Assembly: GCF_008386635.1 (NCBI RefSeq)
Contig: NZ_VUOE01000001.1
Span: forward strand, 1,240,001 to 1,304,000
Direction of reading: 5' to 3'
DNA: 64,000 nucleotides
Source of the DNA: Maribacter flavus
Lineage (GTDB): Bacteria > Bacteroidota > Bacteroidia > Flavobacteriales > Flavobacteriaceae
Both the position numbers and the translations under genes were made by a program. Under the pieces are notes generated by a model. It saw only the letters and a list, made by a program, of their open reading frames with translations. It was not told the origin of the DNA and ran no database searches. Positions 32,886 to 41,257 of the stretch are shown piece after piece. Position 1 is the stretch's first letter. Every line of letters starts with the position of its first letter.

Positions 32886-34604
32886 ATGAGTAAATTTTAT
32901 TATAACGAAGAACAGGAATCGTATGATGCGATTGTTGTTGGTACTGGTATCAGCGGTGGTTGGGCCGCAAAGGAGCTTTGTGAAAATGGATTGAAAACCT
33001 TGGTTCTTGAGAGGGGTAGAATGGTGAAGCACATTGAGGACTATGAGACCGCAAACATGGATCCCTGGGATTTTCCAAATGGAGGCGTAGCTACCAAAGA
33101 GATTATTGCACAGCAACCAAAGCAGCACAGGACGGGCTACACCACTAGCCAGGCAAGCCACATGTGGTTTGTAAATGATCTTGAGCACCCCTACAATGAG
33201 ACCAAACGATTTGATTGGATGCGCGGTTATCACCTTGGGGGACGCTCCCTTCAATGGGGTAGACAGAGTTATCGCTGGAGCGATATCGACTTTACCGCCA
33301 ATCAAAGGGAAGGTATTGCGGTAGACTGGCCCGTTCGATATAAGGATATTGCACCTTGGTACTCAAAAGTGGAGAATTTTATAGGAGTAAGTGGGGAAGC
33401 CCTTAATCTTCCGCAATTACCGGACAGTGATTTCCTTCCTATGATGGAATTGAACTGTGTGGAACAGCATGTAAGGGAAAAGGTAGCCGAAAATTTTGAT
33501 GGACGCGTCATAACTTCTGGAAGGGTTGCACACATTACGGGAACTAAAAATTTCGACGGCAGGTCAAAATGCCAATTTAGGAATAGATGTATACGGGGTT
33601 GTCCTTTTGGTGCCTATTTCAGTAGCTTATCATCTACCCTGCCAGCTGCCGAAGCCACAGGAAATATGACTTTAAGACCTGATTCCATCGTTCATGAGAT
33701 TATGTACGACCCGGATACCAAAAGAGCTACGGGTGTAAAAGTAATCGATAGGGTAACCAAAGAGTCCTATGAATTTAAGGCGAAGGTTATTTTCCTTTGT
33801 GCTTCAGCGATAGCCTCTACCTCTATTTTAATGCAATCCAAATCGGATAGATTCCCCAATGGTATGGGCAATGACTCAGACCAGCTGGGTAGAAATATCA
33901 TGGATCACCATCTTGGTGTGGGTGCATCGGGAAAATTCGACGGTTTTGATGATAAATATTATAAAGGCAGAAAACCCAATGGTGTATATATTCCAAGATT
34001 CAGAAACTTGGGAGGTGATTCCGATCGTACCGACTACAAGCGCGGTTTTGGATACCAAGGTGGTGCCAGCCGTGGAAACTGGGAAGAAGTGATCGCGGAA
34101 ATGTCACACGGTAAAAGCTTAAAAGAAGCCATTACCAAACCAGGCGGATGGACTTTTGGCATTGGTGGTTTTGGTGAAATCTTACCCTATGAGGAAAACA
34201 GATTCACCTTGGACTACGATAAAAAAGACCAATGGGGACTCCCAACGGTAACTTTCGATGCCGAGTTTAAGGAAAATGAATACAACATGCGTAAGGACAT
34301 GCAGGAATCTGCCGTAGAAATGTTGGAGAAAGCAGGTCTTAGGGATGTTGTAGGACATGACAATAAGGAATCCCATGCCATAGGGCTCGGTATTCATGAA
34401 ATGGGTACCGCAAGAATGGGTAGAGACCCAAAAACATCGGTACTTAATGGAAACAATGCCATACATGCCGTACCCAATGTCTATGTAACGGATGGGTCCT
34501 TTATGACCTCCGCAAGTTGTGTCAACCCTTCCTTGACCTATATGGCATTTACGGCAAGGGCCGCCAATCATGCCGCCGAAGAACTTAAAAAAGGAAATAT
34601 ATAA
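32886..34604 (+). CDS. GMC-type FAD-dependent sugar dehydrogenase, copy 2
   Basis: 572 aa and a close paralogue of copy 1 over the full length. FAD motif VVGTGISGGWAAKEL (17-31), GGRSLQWGRQSYRWSD, three Cys C229, C235, C239 (C-x5-C-x3-C), active-site His504 and Asn547. Differences cluster in the substrate-side loops (for example YTTSQASHMWFVND versus the copy-1 equivalent), hinting at different substrates. No signal peptide. The stop overlaps the start of the next gene by one base (TAATG), giving a coupled large-small subunit pair. Confidence 0.9.
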   Translation: MSKFYYNEEQESYDAIVVGTGISGGWAAKELCENGLKTLVLERGRMVKHIEDYETANMDPWDFPNGGVATKEIIAQQPKQHRTGYTTSQASHMWFVNDLEHPYNETKRFDWMRGYHLGGRSLQWGRQSYRWSDIDFTANQREGIAVDWPVRYKDIAPWYSKVENFIGVSGEALNLPQLPDSDFLPMMELNCVEQHVREKVAENFDGRVITSGRVAHITGTKNFDGRSKCQFRNRCIRGCPFGAYFSSLSSTLPAAEATGNMTLRPDSIVHEIMYDPDTKRATGVKVIDRVTKESYEFKAKVIFLCASAIASTSILMQSKSDRFPNGMGNDSDQLGRNIMDHHLGVGASGKFDGFDDKYYKGRKPNGVYIPRFRNLGGDSDRTDYKRGFGYQGGASRGNWEEVIAEMSHGKSLKEAITKPGGWTFGIGGFGEILPYEENRFTLDYDKKDQWGLPTVTFDAEFKENEYNMRKDMQESAVEMLEKAGLRDVVGHDNKESHAIGLGIHEMGTARMGRDPKTSVLNGNNAIHAVPNVYVTDGSFMTSASCVNPSLTYMAFTARAANHAAEELKKGNI

Positions 34605-35251
34605 TGGATAGAAGAAAAGCACTCAAAAATATGGGCCTTGCCATGGGTTATACCGTGGCAACACCCACGCTGTTAAGTATCATGCAAAGTTGTAAAGGGG
34701 AACCGGTGGCCACATGGACACCTGAATTTTTTACCCCTGCCGAAGGAGGGACACTTACCAAATTGGTAGATGTCATCCTTCCAAAGACGGATACCCCATC
34801 AGCTTCAGAACTTCAAGTGGATGTTTTCATCGACAAGTTTGCTATGGACGTCATGGAAAAAGACCAACAGGATTTCCTTAGAATGTCTATGGGTAAATTT
34901 ACCGACAAAGCCCTACAGGATTCAGGTAAATCAACAGTGGAAGACCTCACGGCCGAAGACTTGGAACCGGTGTTGGCGAGTTCATTGAAATACAGCAAGG
35001 AAGACGAGGCCAAAATGTTCGAGTCCATTACCTCCTATACGGAGGCCGTGGCTGAAGGAAAAGAGGCTACCATAGATGATGAAACCTCAAGATTCGCATT
35101 TGCCAATAACTTGCGCGGTCTCGCAATTTGGGGCTATAAAACTTCCGAATATGTTGGTGAGGAAGTAATGGCCTACCTTCCCGTACCCGGGGAGTATATT
35201 TCTTGCGGGGAAGTCCAAGAATTGACAGGAGGAAAAGCCTGGTCCCTATAA
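34604..35251 (+). CDS. Gluconate 2-dehydrogenase subunit 3 family protein (Tat-exported small subunit)
   Basis: 215 aa. N terminus DRRKALKNMG with twin Arg and a following hydrophobic stretch (GLAMGYTVATPTLLSIM), then a possible lipobox Cys (MQSC, about 30). The rest is the helical subunit-3 domain: FFTPAEGGTLTKLVDVILPKTDTPSASE, VDVFIDKFAMDVM, and the C-terminal FANNLRGLAIWGYKTSEYVGEEVM. In gluconate, sorbitol and fructose dehydrogenases such a subunit carries the Tat signal and exports the folded FAD subunit with it. It is the only one in the locus and may serve both GMC copies. Confidence 0.88.
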   Translation: MDRRKALKNMGLAMGYTVATPTLLSIMQSCKGEPVATWTPEFFTPAEGGTLTKLVDVILPKTDTPSASELQVDVFIDKFAMDVMEKDQQDFLRMSMGKFTDKALQDSGKSTVEDLTAEDLEPVLASSLKYSKEDEAKMFESITSYTEAVAEGKEATIDDETSRFAFANNLRGLAIWGYKTSEYVGEEVMAYLPVPGEYISCGEVQELTGGKAWSL

Positions 35252-35258
35252 GATGAAA

Positions 35259-35271
35259 CCCTCATCGAGGG
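35259..35271 (+). terminator. Weak hairpin after the GMC2/subunit-3 pair
   Basis: Stem CCCTC / GAGGG with loop ATC, flanked by AAA and ATTT. The T-run is poor, so termination may be partial and allow some reading into the gene at 35481. Confidence 0.4.
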
Positions 35272-35480
35272 ATTTGTTATGATAAGTGAAATACCTCTGC
35301 AAGAGTAAATATCTAATAATCAGTCTTTTGAACTAATTTTGAACGTCTGGAATAAGCCAAAAAAATCTTTATAACTAGATTATCATTGGCGAAATCAAAG
35401 GTTCATGAACCCATATAAAGACAATAGGAAATGATGTGGATAATTGCATCCGACCTTTTTAAATCAATCAGTACCAACAA

Positions 35481-36398
35481 ATGAAAAGAAGGGATTTTAT
35501 TAAAAATACGGCCCTTTCCAGTGGAGTTATTACACTGGGAGGGGTCGTTACGTATGCATCCGAAAAGAATAAGAAGACTTCTGCCACTACTTTCAACCTT
35601 AAATATGCCCCTCATTTTGGTATGTTCAAACAACATGCCGGCGAAAACCTCATCGATCAATTAAACTTTATGGCCGATCAAGGGTTTACGGCTTTTGAGG
35701 ATAATGGTCTAATGAGTCGGGATGTAGCCATGCAAACGAGCATTGGAGAAACCCTCGCCAAAAGGGGAATGACCATGGGTGTATTTGTAGTGGATAAAGG
35801 CGGTAATATGGCAAATACCTTGGCAGCGGGTAAACAGCAGCATTTGGATATTTTCTTGGATGGTTGCAAACGTGCCGTTGAGGTCGCCAAAAGGGTAAAT
35901 GCCAAATGGATGACCGTGGTTCCTGGTGCATTTGAAAGAAAACTGCCCATTGGGGTGCAGGATGCGAACGTTATTGAGGCTTTGAAGCGTGCCGCGGAGA
36001 TTTTTGAACCCCATGGTCTTGTAATGGTATTGGAGCCACTGTCAGATTCCCCAGACCTATATTTACAGAACTCGGATCAAACCTATATGATATGTAAAGC
36101 CGTAGATAGCCCCTCTTGCAAAATTCTCTTCGATATTTATCATATGCAAAAAACAGAAGGGAACTTAATTCATAATATGGGCCTTACCTGGGACGAAATA
36201 GCCTACATACAAATTGGGGATAATCCAGGTAGAAATGAGCCTACTACGGGTGAAATCAACTATAAAAATGTCTTTAAATTCATATATGAAAAAGGTTTTG
36301 ACGGGGTATTGGGAATGGAGCACGGAAATTCAATGTCCGGCAAGGAAGGGGAGACAGCGGTAATCGAAGCCTACAAAAGTGTTGATCGATTTCTATGA
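35481..36398 (+). CDS. Exported hydroxypyruvate-isomerase-like TIM-barrel protein
   Basis: 305 aa. Tat-like N terminus MKRRDFIKNTALSSGVITLGGVV, then a barrel beginning FNLKYAPHFGMFKQHAGENL (the hydroxypyruvate isomerase/YgbM-type pattern). Metal-site strands: MVLEPLSDSPDLY (Glu), CKILFDIYHMQKTEGN (Asp, His), IQIGDNPGRNEPTTGEINYK (Asp and Glu) and GMEHG (Glu). Third sugar isomerase of the locus, about 230 nt after the subunit-3 gene. It probably isomerises or hydrates a keto-sugar in the periplasm; substrate unknown. Confidence 0.85.
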   Translation: MKRRDFIKNTALSSGVITLGGVVTYASEKNKKTSATTFNLKYAPHFGMFKQHAGENLIDQLNFMADQGFTAFEDNGLMSRDVAMQTSIGETLAKRGMTMGVFVVDKGGNMANTLAAGKQQHLDIFLDGCKRAVEVAKRVNAKWMTVVPGAFERKLPIGVQDANVIEALKRAAEIFEPHGLVMVLEPLSDSPDLYLQNSDQTYMICKAVDSPSCKILFDIYHMQKTEGNLIHNMGLTWDEIAYIQIGDNPGRNEPTTGEINYKNVFKFIYEKGFDGVLGMEHGNSMSGKEGETAVIEAYKSVDRFL

Positions 36399-36666
36399 AT
36401 TTGTACGCTAGTGGCTTCCTTTTTGACTTCCTGCTTGACCTTTAAAAATCAAGTTAAAATTTCTTTTTTTCGATGAACAACCATAATAAAATGTAAGATT
36501 TATATTACATTTTCGTTATAGTTGGTATGCATTCCTATTTGTATTTACTTGTCGTATACTGCGCCTTATTATGTATTTCCAAAATAAGTTGTTCCTATCT
36601 TAAAAAAAGGTACAAGCTTTGATTCCAATACTTATGTTTTGGCCTTACTTTTTTACAAAAAGGAAA
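36399..36666. other. AT-rich intergenic stretch
   Basis: No ORF of useful length and no known RNA was recognised. Promoter-like AT-rich runs and a short inverted sequence (AATGTAAGATTTATATTACATT, arms about 7 bp near 36490-36513) are the only structure noticed. Confidence 0.4.
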
Positions 36667-36688
36667 ACCGGGGAATTCATTCCCCGGT
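36667..36688 (-). terminator. Terminator downstream of the predicted structured RNA
   Basis: 10-bp perfect stem ACCGGGGAAT / ATTCCCCGGT with a tight 2-nt loop. On the minus strand it is followed by TTTTCCTTTTT, on the plus strand only by CATCTTTAAT, so it mainly ends minus-strand transcripts, that is those coming from 36717-36878 and the genes before it. Confidence 0.8.
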
Positions 36689-36716
36689 CATCTTTAATAC
36701 AGAATAAAATCTAAAA

Positions 36717-36878
36717 ATACGACCCTCAATGCTTCATAATATGAAAATGCCCACCAAGTGCTAATCTAGGTAGTTCCCCCGAAACCTAATATTAGACCTG
36801 TAATGCAACACTTCTGCGTTGCGATTACGATTGGCGCTCAAAACATTGACCGGAATAGAATATTCCTAGGGTCGTATA
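36717..36878 (-). ncRNA. Predicted structured RNA (3'UTR element or separate ncRNA)
   Basis: About 162 nt closed by a perfect 10-bp helix (36717-36726 with 36869-36878, ATACGACCCT type). Inside: P2 of 5 bp (36727-36731 with 36845-36849), P3 of 6 bp (36752-36757 with 36831-36836; uses a G-U pair only when read on the minus strand), and four hairpins: 36733-36745, 36761-36795 (two 5-bp helices, loop with five G on the minus strand), 36800-36828 (10 bp with one bulge) and 36853-36867. A terminator follows 28 nt later on the minus strand. It begins four bases after the stop of the gene at 36882; a TACGTTTC box at about 36903-36896(-) could give it its own start. Class not recognised; pairings were found by eye. 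Confidence 0.55.
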
Positions 36879-36881
36879 TTG

Positions 36882-37382
36882 CTAATAATTTCGAAACGTA
36901 TCCGAAATCCTAATTTCTTTCCCATAATCGTTGACCAAGGTTACATCCATATAACCCTGAATCCGATTATCTTCCAAACTTAAAATCCGTACTATACCGC
37001 TATTCGCAAAAAATGGCTTTTCTCCATAATCATTATGAGTAAAGAATCCAAAAATACCCTCGAAACCATTCAGGAAACCATCCACTTTGCCAACTTGATA
37101 TTCACCGTTATACAATTTAGTGTCGCTATTGGGGATTCTCATAACAAGTTCCATCCTACCGTTATCCCTAGTGTCCGTAAATACAAGATTCAAACTATTA
37201 ATAACAGTTCCGGCCTCTGATTTTTCACTTTGAAAACCAAAATCTAGTTGGTTAGGAATCAAATCGTGATTTATAACTTCAGTAAAGCCATAGTCAATTT
37301 CATCTCCTGCATTGGAAATCAGAACAAAGGGCATTATTCCCAAAGAAACATATTTCACTATTTTAATGATAAAACGATACAT
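36882..37382 (-). CDS. Secreted protein of unknown function
   Basis: 166 aa. A signal peptide or N-terminal anchor (residues 5-23, IIKIVKYVSLGIMPFVLIS) is followed by a beta-rich acidic domain (SLNLVFTDTRDNGRMELVMRIPN, GEYQVGKVDGFLNGFEGIFGFFTHND, VRILSLEDNRIQGYMDVTLVNDYGKEI). No family recognised; the strand pattern resembles small Bacteroidota periplasmic proteins such as the DUF6252 type. It follows a 49-aa membrane peptide gene by 14 nt and runs into the structured RNA at its 3' end. Confidence 0.65.
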   Translation of the reverse strand: MYRFIIKIVKYVSLGIMPFVLISNAGDEIDYGFTEVINHDLIPNQLDFGFQSEKSEAGTVINSLNLVFTDTRDNGRMELVMRIPNSDTKLYNGEYQVGKVDGFLNGFEGIFGFFTHNDYGEKPFFANSGIVRILSLEDNRIQGYMDVTLVNDYGKEIRISDTFRNY

Positions 37383-37396
37383 CCTTTTCCCAATAT

Positions 37397-37546
37397 CTAA
37401 TTACGGGCATCAACTATCGTTTTAGCCGCATTTTGTCCTATGGCCAATTTTTCGTTCAAAACCTCTCCAGAATTTTTGTGTTCCAGTATAGATGCTACAA
37501 TTACGACCACCAATAATATCCCGAACATAAGCAAGCATCTTTTCAT
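37397..37546 (-). CDS. 49-aa single-helix membrane peptide
   Basis: Begins MKRCLLMFGILLVVVIVASI (one hydrophobic helix, residues 4-20), then a charged tail ending KTIVDARN. It could be an uncleaved signal anchor or a signal peptide. The next gene begins 14 nt after its stop. Upstream on the minus strand, TAAATTCG near 37595 is a near match to the -7 consensus. No homologue recognised; called from reading frame, spacing and helix only. Confidence 0.5.
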   Translation of the reverse strand: MKRCLLMFGILLVVVIVASILEHKNSGEVLNEKLAIGQNAAKTIVDARN

Positions 37547-37853
37547 AATCAGTTAATTTACAAGTTGCACAATTATCCACTACGAATTTATGACAAGAAT
37601 AGCCTTGCCGTGGGCAACATGTATAAACTGCATTCTTTTTTGTATAATCGGAAGGCAGGATTTTAGGGGTTCCAAAAAAAATTACTCTTTGTATTTATTT
37701 TCTTACAGTTTAACTTGATTTTTAACCCGTAAACGACTGATTTTACAATTTTTACCAGTTATACTGAAAAATTATCCATTGATACAAATTACCAATAAGT
37801 GTATACTCTAAGTACTAATTTTGATTAACTTCCCCATAGCGTAAAGTGTAAAT
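37547..37853. promoter_or_regulatory. Divergent control region; -7 element TAATTTTG at 37816-37823 (+)
   Basis: 307-bp AT-rich gap between the 49-aa gene (-) and the LytTR regulator (+). TAATTTTG at 37816-37823 is an exact TAnnTTTG match 31 nt before the regulator ATG. LytTR regulators often control genes beside them, so the minus-strand small genes are candidate targets; no clear LytTR direct repeat was recognised. Confidence 0.45.
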
Positions 37854-38588
37854 ATGTTAGAAGCTGTAATCGTCGACGATGAAATAAAGGCGCTCCAAAG
37901 TCTTACCTGGGAACTCACGAACTTTAGTGAGGAAATTCATGTAATGGCATCATTTACAAATCCTTTTGAGGCACTGGATTATTTAGAAAAAAATACACCA
38001 GACTGTCTTTTCCTAGATATTGAAATGCCAACAATGGATGGTTTTCAATTCATCCAAAAGCTAACGAACAAGAACTTTCCGGTCGTCATCACTACCGCTT
38101 ACAACCAATATGCCATTAAGGCACTCAAAAACGAGGCTATCGACTATTTACTAAAGCCTATTGATTCGGATGATTTGGAAGACACCATTACCAAAATCAA
38201 AAAGTTCAACTCGAAGAATTTAACCGCCGAAAAGTTGGAAAGTATCCTGATCAATTTCAATGCGAGGTCCACGAACAAAAGAATTACCCTAAACACGGAT
38301 GGCAAGTTACTTTTTTTGGAAAGCGATGAAATATTGTATGCCGAATCCGACGGAAATTACAGCACGATTTTCTTAACCGACGGTCAGAAAATCGTACTTA
38401 CCAAAAAACTAAAGGAGGTAAACCAATTGCTACCCGAAGAATGCTTTTTCAGAATTCACAACTCCTACATCATCAACCTAAATAAGATTAAGGAATTTCT
38501 TAAGACCGATGGTTATGTGGTCTTAAAATCCAATCATAAGATACCTGTTTCCAGACAAAAGAAATCAGATTTTCTTGACTTGTTATAA
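37854..38588 (+). CDS. LytTR-family DNA-binding response regulator
   Basis: 244 aa. Receiver domain (1-120) with acidic pocket D8/D9, phospho-acceptor D55 (FLDIEMP) and K101 (YLLKPID). C-terminal LytTR domain (about 140-244) with EILYAESDGNYSTIFLTDG, FFRIHNSYIINLNKIKEF and KIPVSRQKKSDFLDLL. It binds DNA by the beta-strand LytTR fold. Six nucleotides before its histidine kinase: one operon, regulator first. Confidence 0.93.
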   Translation: MLEAVIVDDEIKALQSLTWELTNFSEEIHVMASFTNPFEALDYLEKNTPDCLFLDIEMPTMDGFQFIQKLTNKNFPVVITTAYNQYAIKALKNEAIDYLLKPIDSDDLEDTITKIKKFNSKNLTAEKLESILINFNARSTNKRITLNTDGKLLFLESDEILYAESDGNYSTIFLTDGQKIVLTKKLKEVNQLLPEECFFRIHNSYIINLNKIKEFLKTDGYVVLKSNHKIPVSRQKKSDFLDLL

Positions 38589-38594
38589 GTTTAC

Positions 38595-40583
38595 ATGATT
38601 TTAAACCTTTTTAAAAATCATTGCGATTCCGCATACCTGAAACCTTCTTTGTTTTTAAGAAGGTTTATCCTTTTTTATGGTATGTTACTGTCCTTCCATG
38701 TGGTCCGATCGCAGGATGTTCCGGATTCCTTTAGGAAAAAGGTAACCCAAATGATAGCGGCAACGCCAAGGACCTATGCAGAAATAGACAGTTTTTTAAG
38801 GGATTCCAGGAAAGATACGCTATCCATGCGATTCGTTGCCCAAGCGTCCAAAAACAACAATTATCCAGAAGCGGAACTATACGCCCTGAATCAAATAGGA
38901 AGGGTTTACAGGGACATCTCCAATTATCCAAAGGCACTCACCCTTTTTCAAGAAGCGCTTAAACTTTCGATTCAAGCGGACAATCTCGAATTTAGGGTTT
39001 ACAGCCTCAATATGATAAGTGTCGTGTATAGGCGTACGGAGGCCATCAAATCTGCACTGGATTACAGCCAAGAAGCCCTTGAACTCGCAGAAACCGTAAA
39101 ACCGGAGGATAGATCTGTAGGGCTAAAACGAAGTATCAACGTTTCCCTGAACTCCATTGGGAACATCTATCAGCTTTTGGAACAATACGAACTGGCCATT
39201 CAAAAGTTCAAGGAATCAATGCAATTGGAGAAGGAGCTGGGAAACAAACTTGGGTTGGCCATAAATCATCAAAATGTTGGGGAGTGCTATGAAGCACAAG
39301 GAAAATTGGAACCCGCTTTGGAAAACTTTCAAAAATCACTTTCCTACAATGAAGAAATAAACTCGGAAAAAGGGAAAATCATTTGTAACTATAGCATTGC
39401 CCATGTGTATGTTCATATGGATAGAATGGACGAGGCACTTGCACTGCTCCAGTCATCCTTAACGAGGGCAAAGGCCTTGGGAGACCAGGAAATAATAGCT
39501 ACGATCCTTAATAATTTGGGTTGGGCCAATTTGAATACAGGAGATTACAACCAGGCGGAATCCTATCTACTCGAGGGACTTAAAACTGCCAAGGCGTACA
39601 ATTTTCCATCGGAAATAGCGGAGGCCAATAAATTTTTATCCGAATTATGGATGAAAATGGACGACTTCAAAAAGGCCATGAATTATTATAAGGAGTCCAA
39701 AAAATACGAGGAACAGGTTACCAATAACTTGAACGTTAGGTATGTGAACGACATGATCGTACGATATGAGGCGGAAAAGCAAAATGACCAGCTAAAATCC
39801 TTGGAGGAAGAAGTAAAAAACCAAGCCATTACCTTACGGAAAAACAGGACCATGTTGCTCATCACCTTTATTGGTTTGGCGCTTGCTGCCGGAATTCTTT
39901 ATATCCTGTATAGACAATACCAATTGAGTAGTGAAAAGAAACTACTCACTCTGGAACAGACGATGTTACGTAGTCAAATGAATCCGCATTTTCTATTCAA
40001 CTCGTTGAATTCCATTAAGTTGTATATCATAAACAACGAAAAGAAAAATGCCGTCCATTACTTGAACAAATTCTCCAAATTGGTACGGAAAATTTTGGAA
40101 GCCTCCTCCCAGCGGGAAATATCCCTGGCCGAAGAGCTGGAGACCGTGGAACTCTATATGAACATTGAAAATATCCGTTTCTCGAACGAGATAATTTTTA
40201 AAGTTAACATTGCGGATGATATTGACGTACACAATGTAAAAATTCCATCCTTGATTCTTCAGCCATTTCTGGAAAACGCCTTGTGGCACGGATTATCCTC
40301 TAAGGAAGGTGAAAAAAACATTCAGTTGGACGTAATGAAGGGCAGGGAAGGATTTATTAGGATTGCCATTACCGATGATGGGGTGGGTCGCGATGCCGCC
40401 GAAAAAATCAAGGAGCGTAAAGTGCTAAAAAGAAAATCGGTAGGTATTGATATAACCAAAGAGCGATTGGCCAACTTTTCCAAGGACTACCAAAACTCAT
40501 TCCAAGTGGAAATTATCGACATCTATGATACCGAGAACAATCCTTCGGGCACCAAGATATTACTGCACATCCCAACTATTTGA
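38595..40583 (+). CDS. TPR-containing LytS-type sensor histidine kinase
   Basis: 662 aa. N-terminal signal or anchor segment (about 17-38), a periplasmic TPR array (about 85-375, repeats such as YPKALTLFQEAL, YELAIQKFKES, LEPALENFQKSL, YNQAESYLLEGL, FKKAMNYYKES), one membrane helix (about 415-435, LLITFIGLALAAGILYILY), a short coiled coil, then the His_kinase domain with MNPHFLFNSLNS (His465) and HATPase_c (ILQPFLENALWHGL, DDGVGRDAA). A common Bacteroidota architecture; the ligand is unknown. Convergent with DUF3109, overlapping by 8 bp. Confidence 0.92.
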   Translation: MILNLFKNHCDSAYLKPSLFLRRFILFYGMLLSFHVVRSQDVPDSFRKKVTQMIAATPRTYAEIDSFLRDSRKDTLSMRFVAQASKNNNYPEAELYALNQIGRVYRDISNYPKALTLFQEALKLSIQADNLEFRVYSLNMISVVYRRTEAIKSALDYSQEALELAETVKPEDRSVGLKRSINVSLNSIGNIYQLLEQYELAIQKFKESMQLEKELGNKLGLAINHQNVGECYEAQGKLEPALENFQKSLSYNEEINSEKGKIICNYSIAHVYVHMDRMDEALALLQSSLTRAKALGDQEIIATILNNLGWANLNTGDYNQAESYLLEGLKTAKAYNFPSEIAEANKFLSELWMKMDDFKKAMNYYKESKKYEEQVTNNLNVRYVNDMIVRYEAEKQNDQLKSLEEEVKNQAITLRKNRTMLLITFIGLALAAGILYILYRQYQLSSEKKLLTLEQTMLRSQMNPHFLFNSLNSIKLYIINNEKKNAVHYLNKFSKLVRKILEASSQREISLAEELETVELYMNIENIRFSNEIIFKVNIADDIDVHNVKIPSLILQPFLENALWHGLSSKEGEKNIQLDVMKGREGFIRIAITDDGVGRDAAEKIKERKVLKRKSVGIDITKERLANFSKDYQNSFQVEIIDIYDTENNPSGTKILLHIPTI

Positions 40584-41145
40584 GGTGTTCCGTAGCTACT
40601 TCTTCCAACTCATCGTACCATTGCTTCCCAAACTTGCGGATCAATGCTTCTTTTACGAACTTGTAAATGGGAACTTTCAATTCGGCGCCCAGCGTACAGG
40701 CAGGATCACAGATCTGCCATTTATGGTAGTTCACCGCAGTTAGGGCCGTGTATTCCCTGATCCGCACCGGATACAAATGACATGAAATGGGCTTTTTCCA
40801 CTTGATCTTACCTTGGTTGTAGGCCTCTTCAATACCGCATTTTGCTATATTTCTTTCATCAAAGGTGACGTAGGCACATTCACTTCCGTTTATTAGCGGT
40901 GTCTCCCATTCCCCGTCATCGCCCTTGACGAAAGCTCCTTCACTTTCAATAACCGCAATTCCTTCCGGTCTCAAAAAAGGCTTCACCTTATCATAGATGT
41001 CCACTAGAATCTCCGTTTCCTTATCTTCCAATGGTGCACCGGCATCACCGTCCACACAACAAGCACCCTTGCAAGCATTTAGGTTGCAAACGAAGTCGTT
41101 TTCAATGATTTCTTCGGAGACGATGGTTTTTCCTAATTGAAACAT
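40576..41145 (-). CDS. DUF3109 family protein
   Basis: 189 aa from MFQLGKTIVSEEI, the usual family start; an ATG 30 nt upstream (41175) is disfavoured because a -7-like TATCTTTC (41169-41162 on the minus strand) lies between the two. Cys-rich: CNLNACKGACCVDGDAG near the N terminus and CAYVTFDERNIAKCGIEEAYNQGKIKWKKPISCHLYPVRI in the middle, with further Cys near ICDPACTLG. The spacing suggests an Fe-S or zinc protein related to YkgJ-type CxxCxx proteins. Function unknown. Confidence 0.85.
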   Translation of the reverse strand: MFQLGKTIVSEEIIENDFVCNLNACKGACCVDGDAGAPLEDKETEILVDIYDKVKPFLRPEGIAVIESEGAFVKGDDGEWETPLINGSECAYVTFDERNIAKCGIEEAYNQGKIKWKKPISCHLYPVRIREYTALTAVNYHKWQICDPACTLGAELKVPIYKFVKEALIRKFGKQWYDELEEVATEHLK

Positions 41146-41161
41146 GAGAAAATTTTGGGCT

Positions 41162-41169
41162 GAAAGATA
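41162..41169 (-). promoter_or_regulatory. -7-like element (TATCTTTC) of the DUF3109 gene
   Basis: Minus-strand match to TAnnTTTG with C in the last position, 16 nt before the ATG at 41145. It decides the start of DUF3109. Confidence 0.4.
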
Positions 41170-41233
41170 CGGCATTTACATCGTCATTTAAACATTATCA
41201 ATTTCATAACATCCAAAGACTTATTTATAAACG

Positions 41234-41241
41234 TAGATTTG
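41234..41241 (+). promoter_or_regulatory. -7 element (TAGATTTG) of the MarC-family gene
   Basis: Exact TAnnTTTG match 16 nt before the ATG at 41258. Confidence 0.55.
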
Positions 41242-41257
41242 CAAAAAATTTTGAAGA

